Assembly: GCA_900545025.1 (NCBI GenBank)
Contig: UQXH01000001.1
Location: 70,620-134,619, forward strand
Reading direction: 5' to 3'
Length of the DNA: 64,000 nt
DNA from: an uncultured Phascolarctobacterium sp.
GTDB lineage: Bacteria > Bacillota > Negativicutes > Acidaminococcales > Acidaminococcaceae
Shown here: positions 35,476 to 44,318 of the stretch, piece after piece
How positions within the stretch are numbered: position 1 is the stretch's first letter
Layout of the letters: each line of letters starts with the position of its first letter
Position numbers and translations under genes: made by a program
Notes under the pieces: model-generated
What the model saw: the letters and a program-made list of their open reading frames with translations, nothing else
Told to the model about the DNA's origin: nothing
Database searches by the model: none

Positions 35476-37867
35476 CAGAATGCTGGCAATCTCCGTGGGT
35501 AACAGCCGTAAATCAACGAACTGGATCAGAACAGATATTCTCTGGTCCGAGTTTATTGAACGGCTACACACCCCACAGAGAACGCCAGAAACCATAAAAG
35601 AATATCTGAATATGTCCAAGGCGCAGCAAGGTCAGCTAAAAGACATCGGCGGCTTTGTAGGAGGAACGTTATATGGTCCGCAACGCAAAGCTGCTGCTGT
35701 TACCGGGCGCGACTTAGTAACGCTTGATATGGATAATATACCAAGCGGTGATACCGAAAAGGTTTTGCGTCATGTTGATAGCCTGGGCGCGGGTTATGTT
35801 ATCTATTCAACACGCAGCCATGCGGATTGGCGCCCTCGTCTACGTGTTATTCTGCCTTTAGATAGGACAGTAACAGCAGACGAATACGAACCTATAGCCC
35901 GCAAGGTTGCCAGCTTAATCGGAATAGAATTTTGCGATCCTACAACGTTTGAGGCAAGTCGATTAATGTACTGGCCAGCTTGTAGCTGTGATAGCAAATA
36001 CGTCTTTTTATCTGCAGACAAACCCTTTATTTCAGCTGACGGGATACTGAATCAATATAGTGATTGGCATGACGTAACCGTTTGGCCGCAGGTACCTGGA
36101 GAAGCAGTAAAAGCTAAAGCTCTGCTGGCCAAGCAAGCTGATCCTACATCTAAGGAAGGTATTGTCGGCGCATTCTGCCGCGTATTCAATATTTACCAAG
36201 CGATTGAAAATTTCATACCAAACGCATATGAAGCTACTGATCATGAGGATAGATTAACTTATACTGGCGGTACTACTGTTGCCGGTGCAGTTGTTTATGA
36301 TGGCGGTAATTTTCTTTACAGCCATCATGCAACTGATCCGTGCAGCGGGCAGCTGGTAAATGCTTTTGATTTGGTCCGCTTACATCTGTATGGAGACCAG
36401 GATGATAACGCAAAGCCAGGGACACCTACGAATAAGCAGGCAAGCTATAACTCGATGAAAAAGCTGGCTTTGGGGACTGAAGCTGTGGCCAGCGATTTAA
36501 ACCAACATTTTGCCGAAAAGGCATCTGACGTATTTACCGCAATGGATACTGTGGAGGCAGCATCAGACGTTGAGTGGATGGCTGCTGCTAAACTTGCTTA
36601 TGATCAGAACACTGGCCGGCCAAAAAAGACACGCGACAATATTATTCGCATATTAAATAACGATCCTCTTCTGAAGGGGAAAATAGCAACCGATGATTTT
36701 GCGGTCAGAGGGTTAGCGCTTGGGGCACTTCCGTGGAACCAGGAGCCCGGAAAAAGATTATGGACGGATGCAGATGATGCCGGCATTGCCTGGTATCTTG
36801 AAAATAAATATGACATTACCGGCCGTGAAAAAGTCGACGGCGCGCTGCTTCTGGTATCAGAGATGAATAAAATCAACGAAGTAAAAGATTATCTTGCCGC
36901 GCTTAAATGGGATGGCGTTTCGCGGCTTGACACTTTACTTAGTGACTATCTTGGTGCTGAGGATAACCCTTATACGCGCGCAGTATCTCGTAAGAGTTTT
37001 ACTGCAGCTGTTGCAAGGGTAATGAGCCCTGGCTGTAAATATGACTATGTGCCAGTTTTTGTTGGGCCGCAAGGTATCGGTAAAAGTACATTTCTGGCCA
37101 CATTAGGCAAAGAGTGGTTTAGTGACAGTCTGCAAAGTTTTGAAGGCAAAGAAGCTGCTGAGATGATCCAGGGCGTATGGATTAATGAACTTGGCGAAAT
37201 GACCGGTTATACACGCGGAGAAGTAAACACCATCAAACAGTTCTTAACTAAACGCGAGGATATTTATCGGCAGGCTTATGGCCGCAGAACAGGTCGTTAT
37301 CCACGTAAGTGTGTTTTCTTCGGTACCTGTAACCAGTTTGAGTTTTTGAAAGATTTAACCGGCAACAGACGTTTTTGGCCTGTCGATGTAGGCATACAAA
37401 AAGCACCCAAAAGCGTTTGGCACGATCTGCCCGGTGAGGTTGATCAGATATGGGCGGAAGCCGTGATGCGATGGACTCTAGGAGAACCACTTTATCTGGA
37501 AAACGTAGAGCTGGATACTTACGCTAAAGCTGAACAGGAAAAACACAGAGAAGCTAACGTCAAGGAAGGCGTCATTCGTGGCTTTTTGGAAAAGCCGGTA
37601 CCAGTCAATTACGCATCAATGGATTTAAGTGCTCGACGAATGTATTGGTCCGGTGGCGCCCATGATGCGGAAACGAGAACACGCGATAAAGTATGCGCTC
37701 TTGAGATATGGTGTGAATGCTTTGGCGGTGATGTTAAGCTGATGAAACGTGCTGACGCGATGGAAATTAATCAGATATTGGATAACACGCCTGGGTGGAA
37801 ACGTAATTCCAGTAGCCGTAGATTTGGTTACTGTGGTACGCAAAAAGGATTTGACCGTATGAATTAA
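35465..37867 (+). CDS. primase-helicase, AEP + virulence-associated E (VirE) domain
   Basis: An 800-residue replication protein. The N-terminal third resembles an archaeo-eukaryotic primase: LDMDN (about 88) and STRSHADWRPRLRVILPLDR-type core. The C-terminal half is the VirE-type SF3-like ATPase with Walker A GPQGIGKST (about 533) and Walker B VWINELGEM, then GTCNQFEFLKDLTGNRRFWP. It would open the origin, prime and unwind. The start is uncertain; TTG 35465 is 8 bases after GAGG, while GTG 35456 and ATG 35459 are in frame. The 300-bp gap after it carries clustered repeats that may be its origin. Confidence 0.88.
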   Translation: MINDRMLAISVGNSRKSTNWIRTDILWSEFIERLHTPQRTPETIKEYLNMSKAQQGQLKDIGGFVGGTLYGPQRKAAAVTGRDLVTLDMDNIPSGDTEKVLRHVDSLGAGYVIYSTRSHADWRPRLRVILPLDRTVTADEYEPIARKVASLIGIEFCDPTTFEASRLMYWPACSCDSKYVFLSADKPFISADGILNQYSDWHDVTVWPQVPGEAVKAKALLAKQADPTSKEGIVGAFCRVFNIYQAIENFIPNAYEATDHEDRLTYTGGTTVAGAVVYDGGNFLYSHHATDPCSGQLVNAFDLVRLHLYGDQDDNAKPGTPTNKQASYNSMKKLALGTEAVASDLNQHFAEKASDVFTAMDTVEAASDVEWMAAAKLAYDQNTGRPKKTRDNIIRILNNDPLLKGKIATDDFAVRGLALGALPWNQEPGKRLWTDADDAGIAWYLENKYDITGREKVDGALLLVSEMNKINEVKDYLAALKWDGVSRLDTLLSDYLGAEDNPYTRAVSRKSFTAAVARVMSPGCKYDYVPVFVGPQGIGKSTFLATLGKEWFSDSLQSFEGKEAAEMIQGVWINELGEMTGYTRGEVNTIKQFLTKREDIYRQAYGRRTGRYPRKCVFFGTCNQFEFLKDLTGNRRFWPVDVGIQKAPKSVWHDLPGEVDQIWAEAVMRWTLGEPLYLENVELDTYAKAEQEKHREANVKEGVIRGFLEKPVPVNYASMDLSARRMYWSGGAHDAETRTRDKVCALEIWCECFGGDVKLMKRADAMEINQILDNTPGWKRNSSSRRFGYCGTQKGFDRMN

Positions 37868-38176
37868 TTATCTATGTAAATGATGTCAACTTTCTCTAAA
37901 AATAGGGATAAAACGTCAACTTTCTAATATGGCAGATGTCAACTTTGAAAGTTGACGTTTTTAAGAGAAAGTTGACGCCATAGTTGACAGTTAGAACCCG
38001 CATGAAATCAAGGTTTTTCTATAAACGTCAACCTGTCAACTTTCTCAATGATAAATATATAAAACTAAGACTGTATGAGTGAATATACGTGTATATTGTG
38101 TAACATATGTTACACAGGAAAACGCCTACGCCCATACGCGCGTAATATATAGGCAATTTGGTATTCAAAGTTGACG
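37868..38176. repeat. cluster of nine GTCAAC-type motifs (candidate replication origin)
   Basis: GTCAAC occurs on the plus strand at 37885, 37915, 37938, 38027 and 38035, and on the minus strand (as GTTGAC) at 37951, 37971, 37983 and 38170. Most are extended to GTCAACTTTC. Sites 37938 and 37951 form a 19-bp dyad. There is no gene in this gap. Clusters of short repeats next to a phage primase-helicase often mark the origin; here that is an inference. Confidence 0.6.
38097..38116. promoter_or_regulatory. 20-bp perfect palindrome
   Basis: TGTGTAACATATGTTACACA, centred on CATATG, in the repeat-rich gap after the primase-helicase gene. Likely a dimeric regulator-binding site. Confidence 0.5.
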
Positions 38177-38197
38177 GTTGAAAATTTGGAGGAAAAA

Positions 38198-38500
38198 ATG
38201 GCAGAAAAAGACATAGAAAGATTTTTGGTAAACAGTATAAAAAAACTGGGCGGTGTGGCCTATAAATTCGTATCTCCGGGTAATGCTGGAGTGCCAGACA
38301 GATTAATAGTAATGCCGGGCGGCAGGGTTTATTTCGTTGAGCTGAAAACAGATGCCGGTTATGCAACGGTACTGCAAAAGCGGCAGATGGATAGGCTTCT
38401 GCGTCTGGGCTGCAATGTGAACCTGGTTCGCGGGTTGGACGGTATAAAAAATTTACTGGCAAGGATTACTGCCGAACAGAAAGAAGGTGATGCCGTATGA
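38198..38500 (+). CDS. VRR-NUC domain nuclease
   Basis: A 100-residue stand-alone VRR-NUC (PD-(D/E)xK) protein: catalytic pattern NAGVPDRLIVMPGGRVYFVELK with Asp, Glu and Lys. ATG 38198 is used because GGAGG lies 6 bases upstream. Standard companion of the SNF2 helicase gene that overlaps it, likely acting on branched or damaged DNA. Confidence 0.88.
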   Translation: MAEKDIERFLVNSIKKLGGVAYKFVSPGNAGVPDRLIVMPGGRVYFVELKTDAGYATVLQKRQMDRLLRLGCNVNLVRGLDGIKNLLARITAEQKEGDAV

Positions 38501-39881
38501 TGTTCAGACCACATCCGTATCAGAAATACTGCCTGCAACAGGTAGTAAATAAGCCTGCTTTAGGATTGTTTTTGGACATGGGTTAGGTTTAGGAAAAACC
38601 ATTATTACCCTGATGGCAATAAACGAACTTAAATACGGCAGGTTTTGTGTGCAGAAGGTTTTGGTTATAGCGCCGAAAAAGGTTGCCGAGGCGACTTGGC
38701 AGCGTGAGGCTGCAAAGTGGGATAATGTAAAGCACCTGCGGATATCGACAGTGCTGGGCAGCGAGCAGAAGCGCATCCGGGCGCTGAACACACCGGCAGA
38801 TATTTATATCATCAACCGCGAAAACGTGGTGTGGCTGGTTGACTACTACAAAAATGACTGGCCGTTTGACATGGTGGTGGTTGATGAGTTTAGCAGTTTT
38901 AAAAGCCACAGCGCCAAAAGGTTTAAAGCGCTTGCGGCAATAAGAAACCACATCAGCCGTATTGTGGGGCTGACAGGAACGCCAAGCCCCAACGGGTTAA
39001 ATGATTTGTGGGCGCAGGTTTACCTGCTTGACCAGGGCGCAAGGCTGGGTAAATATTATACCGGCTTCCGGAACAGATATTTTGAACCGGGCAAGCGCAG
39101 CCGCGATGTGATTTATACCTATGACCCGAAAGCCGGTGCGGAAGATGCGGTAATGCAGAAAATTTCCGATATCTGCATAAGCATGAAAGCTGATGACTAC
39201 CTGCAGTTGCCGGATATTGTTTATGACGATGTTCCGGTTGTGCTGGATGCCAAAGCCGCAAAGGCATACGAGGAACTGGAACGCAAGATGATTCTGGAGT
39301 TGGACGACCAGGAAGTTATTGACGTTACCAGTGCGGCGGCGTTAAGCAATAAACTGCAGCAGCTTGCCAACGGCGCGGTTTATGACGGAGATAAAGTATG
39401 GCATGAAGTGCATAACTGCAAAATCGAAGCTTTTACGGAACTGATAGAGCAGTTAAACGGCAAGCCGGCACTGGTATTTTATAACTTTAAGCATGACCTT
39501 GAACGTATTGAAGCGGCGCTGTCAAAATGCAAACTGCGGGTGCGGAAGCTATCCGGGCCGCAGGACGAACTTGACTGGAACGCCGGCAAGATTGATGTGC
39601 TGCTTGCGCATCCGGCAAGCGCAGCATACGGGCTTAACTTACAGGATGGCGGCAATCATGTTGTGTGGTTTGGGCTGAACTGGTCTTTGGAATTATACCA
39701 GCAGGCAAATAAAAGGCTGCATCGCCAAGGGCAGAAAGAAAAAGTTATCATACATCATCTTGTCTGCGAAGGAACCCGTGATGATGACCTGATAGCGGCA
39801 TTAGCTGAAAAAGATAAAGCCCAGGAGTTTGTAATGCAAAGCTTGAAAGCAAGGATTGACCGTGTAAGAAAGGCGGGATGA
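38497..39881 (+). pseudogene. SNF2-family DEAD-like helicase, frameshifted in Walker A
   Basis: The gene opens as MMFRPHPYQKYCLQQVVNKP and reaches LFLDMG, then a TAG stop at 38584. The reading frame resumes two frames over at LGKTIITLM. Five extra bases (GGTTA) before GGTTTAGGAAAA explain the break; without them the motif reads DMGLGKT. The rest is intact: VVVDEFSSF (DExx), GLTGTPSPN, and C-terminal HRQGQ. A product could only start again at ATG 38613, without a P-loop, so ATPase activity is probably lost. A sequencing error is possible. Confidence 0.82.
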
Positions 39882-39884
39882 AAT

Positions 39885-40082
39885 TTGAAAGCTAAAAAGT
39901 TTTTGAAAATAGTAAAGCATATGTGCACCGATGAAAACTGCGAATATGGCAAGTGCCCTATGGCGGTTAAAGAAGAAAATTATACAAGCTGTCTGATGAT
40001 TGCGTCGGAAAATATACCTGACGGTTGGAAAATAAAGAAAATTTTAAAAGCCGTTAAGAAAGCGAGGAAACACTTATGTTAA
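39885..40082 (+). CDS. small cysteine-containing phage protein
   Basis: A 65-residue protein with four or five cysteines (MCTDENCEYGKCPMA, SCLMI), a possible metal site, flanked by basic helices. TTG start at 39885 after GGCGGG. Unrecognised. Its end overlaps the next gene by 7 bases. Confidence 0.5.
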   Translation: MKAKKFLKIVKHMCTDENCEYGKCPMAVKEENYTSCLMIASENIPDGWKIKKILKAVKKARKHLC

Positions 40083-40426
40083 ATAACAGCGGAAATGATT
40101 TTGTAGAATCAGTGGTACAGACGTTTAAAGAGGCCATTGATTTGTTTGTTAAGAAAAATGCGCAATATGGTGTAAATGACCCGTTGGCGAATTTTAGGGC
40201 AGGTGCACTACTTGAAACCGGCTTTGATACCTACCCGGCAATGTATAACGAAGCAAAAGCTTATTCCCGAAAGCATATTGGTCAGGTATACGGACCTAAG
40301 CAAAACATTGCAACACCTAAAGTAGACGAAAGTTTGGCAGACATAATGGTTTATGCAGCAATTCTTTTGTATCTGCATGATAAATACCAAGAGCAGCTGT
40401 CGGAGGTTGAAAAAGATGAGAGATGA
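40076..40426 (+). CDS. DUF1599 / nucleotide-modification-associated domain protein
   Basis: A 116-residue helical protein. Pattern KKNAQYGVNDPLANFRAGALL at the start and KVDESLADIMVYAAILLYL at the end fits the DUF1599 (Nmad1-like) family, related in fold to all-alpha NTP pyrophosphatases. The precise substrate is unknown; it may clean up or modify nucleotides for the phage. Confidence 0.65.
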   Translation: MLNNSGNDFVESVVQTFKEAIDLFVKKNAQYGVNDPLANFRAGALLETGFDTYPAMYNEAKAYSRKHIGQVYGPKQNIATPKVDESLADIMVYAAILLYLHDKYQEQLSEVEKDER

Positions 40427-40916
40427 TAACCGGCTGCTGCTGAGTGGATGTGAGATTTTAGATGCGTGTTGCGGAAGCAAAATGTTTTGGTATGACCGTG
40501 ATAATAAGCATACTTGTTATGTTGATTGCCGGAAAGTTGATGAAACTTTATGTGATGGCAGAAGACTTGAAGTAAAACCTGACGTACTGGCAGATTTTAG
40601 GAATTTGCCTTTTCCGGATAACACATTTAACCTGGTGGTTTTTGACCCGCCGCATTTATACCGTGCCGGAGCCAACAGTTGGCTGGCCAAAAAGTACGGA
40701 GTATTACCGCCGGAGTTTGAATGGCAGGATTATTTAAAAGCAGGGTTCGCAGAATGCTACCGTGTTTTAAAGCCTTTTGGGGTATTACTTTTTAAGTGGA
40801 ACAGTGATCAGATCCCTTTTGCCGAAGTAATTAAATTCGCACCAGAAAAGCCACTTTTGGGTGATAGGACCGGTAAAACTAGGTGGACGGTATTTGTGAA
40901 AGGAGCGAGAAGGTGA
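40416..40916 (+). CDS. phage class I methyltransferase
   Basis: A 166-residue SAM-dependent methyltransferase. EILDACCGSKMFWYD (about 11-25) is the SAM loop, and VVFDPPHL (about 68-75) is the DPPx catalytic motif of N6-adenine-type enzymes, although no target-recognition domain is present. ATG 40416 has GGAGG 8 bases upstream. Overlaps the previous gene by 11 bases. It could modify phage DNA or an RNA. Confidence 0.75.
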   Translation: MRDDNRLLLSGCEILDACCGSKMFWYDRDNKHTCYVDCRKVDETLCDGRRLEVKPDVLADFRNLPFPDNTFNLVVFDPPHLYRAGANSWLAKKYGVLPPEFEWQDYLKAGFAECYRVLKPFGVLLFKWNSDQIPFAEVIKFAPEKPLLGDRTGKTRWTVFVKGARR

Positions 40917-41332
40917 CCAAAGAGGAATTAAAACGTAAACTTCGCAGCGCTTTTGCTATACAGAAACAGATTGAAGCTGAATATGTAGAACTGCAAAACC
41001 TGCGTGACAACGCAAACCGTATCACACCGGCGTACAGTTTGGCGCCAGGTAGCGGTGGAAACGGGCAGCGGATTGAAAACGCCATGGCTAAAATTGTGGA
41101 CGCAGAAAATATAATCCAGTCTGAAATGGAAATTTTGATGGTAGCGCTTGGCGAAATCCGTCAGCTTATCACATTGGTTGATGACCCGGTTTTAAGGCTG
41201 ATACTACATAAGCGCTACCTGTGCTACCAAAAATGGGAGCAGATTGCAGCGGACTTGAATTATAGCAGGCAATGGGTACATAAGATGCACGCAAAGGCGC
41301 TGCGGGAGATATTGAAAAAAGCATCCGCGTAA
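40913..41332 (+). CDS. ArpU/DUF1492-type late transcription regulator (sigma-like)
   Basis: A 139-residue protein with an N-terminal coiled coil (about 1-75) and a sigma70 region 4-like HTH at the end (YLCYQKWEQIAADLNYSRQ, then WVHKMHAKALREI, about 100-130). It is the last gene before packaging genes, the normal position for an ArpU-like activator of the late operon. GTG 40913, 8 bases after AGGAG, overlaps the methyltransferase stop. Confidence 0.78.
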   Translation: MTKEELKRKLRSAFAIQKQIEAEYVELQNLRDNANRITPAYSLAPGSGGNGQRIENAMAKIVDAENIIQSEMEILMVALGEIRQLITLVDDPVLRLILHKRYLCYQKWEQIAADLNYSRQWVHKMHAKALREILKKASA

Positions 41333-41630
41333 AAGAGGCGATAGAAAGCGAGTATCTTGACATGCTATAATGTATAATAGCAAAAGCGATAAGATAAAGA
41401 CTAATTCAGGCATTAGATAGCACCTTTCCCGTGAAAGCCGTCAGTTAATAGCTGGCGGCTTTTGTGGTATATTGATACCGCTGATGTCCACGAGAGAAAA
41501 ACATTCAGTAGGTACTTTCTGGGAAAAACGGAAGCCGAGGGTCTTTCGAGCCCCAAAAACAGATTAGATATTAAAAAATTTTAATCTACTTCTTTCTCTT
41601 ATGGGTAGACAGATGAGGAGGTGACAAGCT
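41333..41630. other. intergenic region before the terminase genes
   Basis: Contains a terminator (41434-41465) and then 165 bases without a gene up to the small terminase start. The part at 41510-41565, with short GC-rich inverted elements, lies where lambda-like phages carry cos, so it is the best place to look for it; I cannot define a cut site. A TTGACA at 41357 has no correctly spaced -10. Confidence 0.4.
41434..41465 (+). terminator. terminator after the early genes
   Basis: Eleven-base stem AAAGCCGTCAG / CTGGCGGCTTT with one G-U pair, loop of 7, then TTGTG. Confidence 0.75.
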
Positions 41631-42134
41631 TTGGCAGGTAAAAATAAGCAAGAGAAACGTGGTAGTAGCGCAGATTTGGCCGCTATTCTGATGATTACAA
41701 CGCGCAGAATTAATCAGCTCGTTGATGAGGAAATATTATCGCGCGAACCGGAAGGCGATTTTAACCTGCCGACAGCTGTTGCCGCATATTACGAATACAA
41801 ATATGCTGACAAAAACGAGACAGATTATCTAAGCGAAAAAGCACGGCATGAAAAAACAAAACGTGAGCTTGCGGAGCTCGAATTACAAAAACGCCGGAAT
41901 GAAGTGCATGATGCAGCTGATGTTGAACTGCTTATGACTGATATGCTTACCAATTTGCGAACACAGCTTTTGGGGATTCCGGCTAAAATGGCCACACAAT
42001 TAGCTAATCGTGATAAGGAATATATTGACCAGGTATTGACTGATGAGATAAACAGCCGTTTAACTGAATTAAGCGATTATAATCCGGAAATGTTTACTGC
42101 AGTAGGTGACTTTGATGCATCAGAAAACGATTAA
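41631..42134 (+). CDS. terminase small subunit (Nu1-like)
   Basis: A 167-residue DNA-recognition subunit of the packaging motor. The N-terminal winged HTH resembles Nu1 (SADLAAILMITTRRINQLVDE, in pieces; about 12-60), followed by a long helix and a C-terminal part that would contact the large subunit. TTG start after GAGGAGGTGA. Overlaps terL by 20 bases. Confidence 0.82.
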   Translation: MAGKNKQEKRGSSADLAAILMITTRRINQLVDEEILSREPEGDFNLPTAVAAYYEYKYADKNETDYLSEKARHEKTKRELAELELQKRRNEVHDAADVELLMTDMLTNLRTQLLGIPAKMATQLANRDKEYIDQVLTDEINSRLTELSDYNPEMFTAVGDFDASEND

Positions 42135-44082
42135 GCTTTTTCAGCGTATAGCAAAACAATCATTGCAGCCGCTGCCAAACCTGTCGGTTTCAGTGTGGGC
42201 AGATTCATATAGAATGCTGTCGGCTGAAGCTTCGTCAGAACCTGGACGTTGGCGTACTGATCGGGCACCGTATCAACGTGAAATCATGGACGCTTTTTCA
42301 CAACATAAAATCTGGAAAGTTGTAGTTATGTCAGCATCACAGATTGGTAAATCTGATATTATGAACAATGTCATTGGCAGATATGCTCATCTAGCGCCAG
42401 CACCAATAATGATGATTCAACCAACTATTGAGCTTGCACAGGATTACAGCAAAAGCCGTATATCTCCAATGATTAGAGATACTAAAGCGTTAACTGCTAT
42501 TTTCAGGGAAGCTAAGAGCCGTGACGGCGGTAATACTATATTGTCTAAGCTTTTCCCAGGCGGGCGCCTTATTATGGGTGGAGCAAACAGCCCGGCAGGG
42601 CTCGCCAGTAGACCAATTAAGATTTTACTTGCAGATGAGGTTGATCGTTTTCCTGACAGCGCCGGCACTGAAGGTGATCCGGTTGACTTGGCAGCTAAAC
42701 GTATGACGACTTTCTGGGATAAACGCCTTGGACTTTTTTCCACTCCTACTATTGAGGGTGAAAGCCGCATTTATGAGGAATATCTGCAAGGAACTCAGGA
42801 AGAGTGGCAGCATGAATGTCCGAACTGCCATGAATTCCACTTAATAACTCACCGGAATATGACAACAGATCATAAGACGGTAATTGATAAAAAGGGCAAA
42901 AAACATGCAACAGTGTACAGCGTAAAATGGCGTTGTCCTGACTGTGGTTTTAGCTTTACGGAAGAACAGATGCGGCGCGCACCGCAAAGATTTGTTGCGC
43001 AAAATGCTTCGGCGCTTACTAAAGGCGTCCGGAGCTTTTTTGTTAATTGCTGGACTTCACCATGGCTGACATGGTCAGAAGTAATGCAGGAATGGTTAGA
43101 AGCAGAGGGAGATCCGGAACGTGAAAAAGTTGTAGTGAACACGCGTTTTGGTGAGCCATATGAAAGAAAAGGTGCTTTTGACAGTACCGATCAGTTTTTA
43201 AAGCGGCGTGAGCCCTATGGCGCTGAGCTTCCTGATGGCGTATTGATACTCACAGCAGCCGTAGACGTACAGGATAATCGTTTAGAATATGAAATCTGTG
43301 GCTGGGGTAAAGGTGAAGAATGTTGGGGTATAAAAAAAGACATAATTCTTGGAGTACCTGAAAATCCGGAAGTATGGGACGCATTAACAGAACAGCTTGA
43401 CCGTGAATATCGGTTTAAAAATGGTACAGGCCTTATCGTGCCGCGTACTTTTATAGACAGCGGCGGTCATTACAGCAAAGAAGTTTATGCTTATAGCCAG
43501 CGTCGTCTTGCACGTCAATGCTTTGCCGTTAAAGGCGCATCAACGTCAGGCGTTCCGATAATCTATAAATATTCTAAAGCTAGGGTATCGCAAGGACGAA
43601 CAATTCCGCTCGTTTTCATAGGTACAGACAGCGGCAAACAATATGTCATGGACAGACTATCCATTGATGTTCCCGGTCCTAAGTACTTCCATTTTCCGCT
43701 TGATAAGCAGGAAAACGAGGCGGTCAGTGAGATTTTATGGAACCGCGGCTATGATGATATTTATTTTCGCGGTCTTATTGCCGAACAGAAGGTTGCCCGT
43801 AAAAAAAACGGACGTATAGTATGGCAATGGGAAAATATCGCTAAAGATAAAAGAAATGAACCTCTTGACTTGCGTGTATATAATCTGGCGTGCCTGCATA
43901 GCATGAATGTGGACTGGGAGAAGCTAGATGATCTGGTTAATGGTAGAAGCGTTACAGTAAAACCACAGAAAAAGGAATTAAGCGTTACAGTAAAACCACA
44001 GAAAAAGGAATTAAGGGTTACTAAAACCGCCGGAAAACGTAAGTATGGGTGCATAAAAAGAGGTTTAAGAGGTGATTTTTAG
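42115..44082 (+). CDS. terL: terminase large subunit (lambda GpA family)
   Basis: The DNA-packaging ATPase and nuclease, 655 residues. Walker A-like SASQIGKSD is at about 73-81, LLADEVDRFP is the Walker B region, and CPNCHEF / CPDCGFSF form zinc-ribbon pairs typical of GpA. The nuclease region contains AAVDVQDNRLEYEI. ATG 42115 follows AGGTG by 7 bases. The C-terminus contains an exact 33-bp tandem duplication (two copies of SVTVKPQKKEL). Confidence 0.93.
   Translation: MHQKTIKLFQRIAKQSLQPLPNLSVSVWADSYRMLSAEASSEPGRWRTDRAPYQREIMDAFSQHKIWKVVVMSASQIGKSDIMNNVIGRYAHLAPAPIMMIQPTIELAQDYSKSRISPMIRDTKALTAIFREAKSRDGGNTILSKLFPGGRLIMGGANSPAGLASRPIKILLADEVDRFPDSAGTEGDPVDLAAKRMTTFWDKRLGLFSTPTIEGESRIYEEYLQGTQEEWQHECPNCHEFHLITHRNMTTDHKTVIDKKGKKHATVYSVKWRCPDCGFSFTEEQMRRAPQRFVAQNASALTKGVRSFFVNCWTSPWLTWSEVMQEWLEAEGDPEREKVVVNTRFGEPYERKGAFDSTDQFLKRREPYGAELPDGVLILTAAVDVQDNRLEYEICGWGKGEECWGIKKDIILGVPENPEVWDALTEQLDREYRFKNGTGLIVPRTFIDSGGHYSKEVYAYSQRRLARQCFAVKGASTSGVPIIYKYSKARVSQGRTIPLVFIGTDSGKQYVMDRLSIDVPGPKYFHFPLDKQENEAVSEILWNRGYDDIYFRGLIAEQKVARKKNGRIVWQWENIAKDKRNEPLDLRVYNLACLHSMNVDWEKLDDLVNGRSVTVKPQKKELSVTVKPQKKELRVTKTAGKRKYGCIKRGLRGDF
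43948..44013 (+). repeat. exact 33-bp tandem repeat inside terL
   Basis: Copies at 43948-43980 and 43981-44013, in frame, each coding for 11 residues near the C-terminus of the large terminase. Confidence 0.95.
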
Positions 44083-44306
44083 TGGCAAATGAGATGTTAA
44101 ACGCCAGATTAATGCAATATTTAGAGGCTGAAAAAGCTATTTTAATCACTGGGCAAAGCTATAAAATCGGAAATCGAACATTAACCAGAGCGGATTTATC
44201 TGAAATACGAGACGCAATTAATCATCTTTTGGCTGCTGGAGCTACCTTAGATGGCAGTCAAAACGGACCTCGTAAACGCGCTTTGCAGGTTATTATGCGG
44301 GATTGA
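44082..44306 (+). CDS. gpW-like head-tail connector (DUF6148 type)
   Basis: A 74-residue protein between terminase and portal, the lambda W position. ILITGQSYKIGNRTLTRADL then a helix IRDAINHLLAA matches the short gpW/DUF6148 pattern. GTG 44082 overlaps the terL stop by 1 base. Confidence 0.75.
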   Translation: MANEMLNARLMQYLEAEKAILITGQSYKIGNRTLTRADLSEIRDAINHLLAAGATLDGSQNGPRKRALQVIMRD

Positions 44307-44318
44307 GGTGGTTAACAA

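Noticed and set aside
37868..38176. CRISPR array
   Set aside because: The GTCAAC motifs are short, occur in both orientations and have irregular spacing; no cas genes are present.
38028..38462. A 144-residue minus-strand ORF over the repeat cluster and the VRR-NUC gene
   Set aside because: Overlaps a clear nuclease gene and repeat sequence; no ribosome site or protein-like composition.
41357..41378. Promoter from TTGACA with two TATAAT boxes
   Set aside because: Spacers are 3 and 10 bp, too short for a sigma70 promoter.
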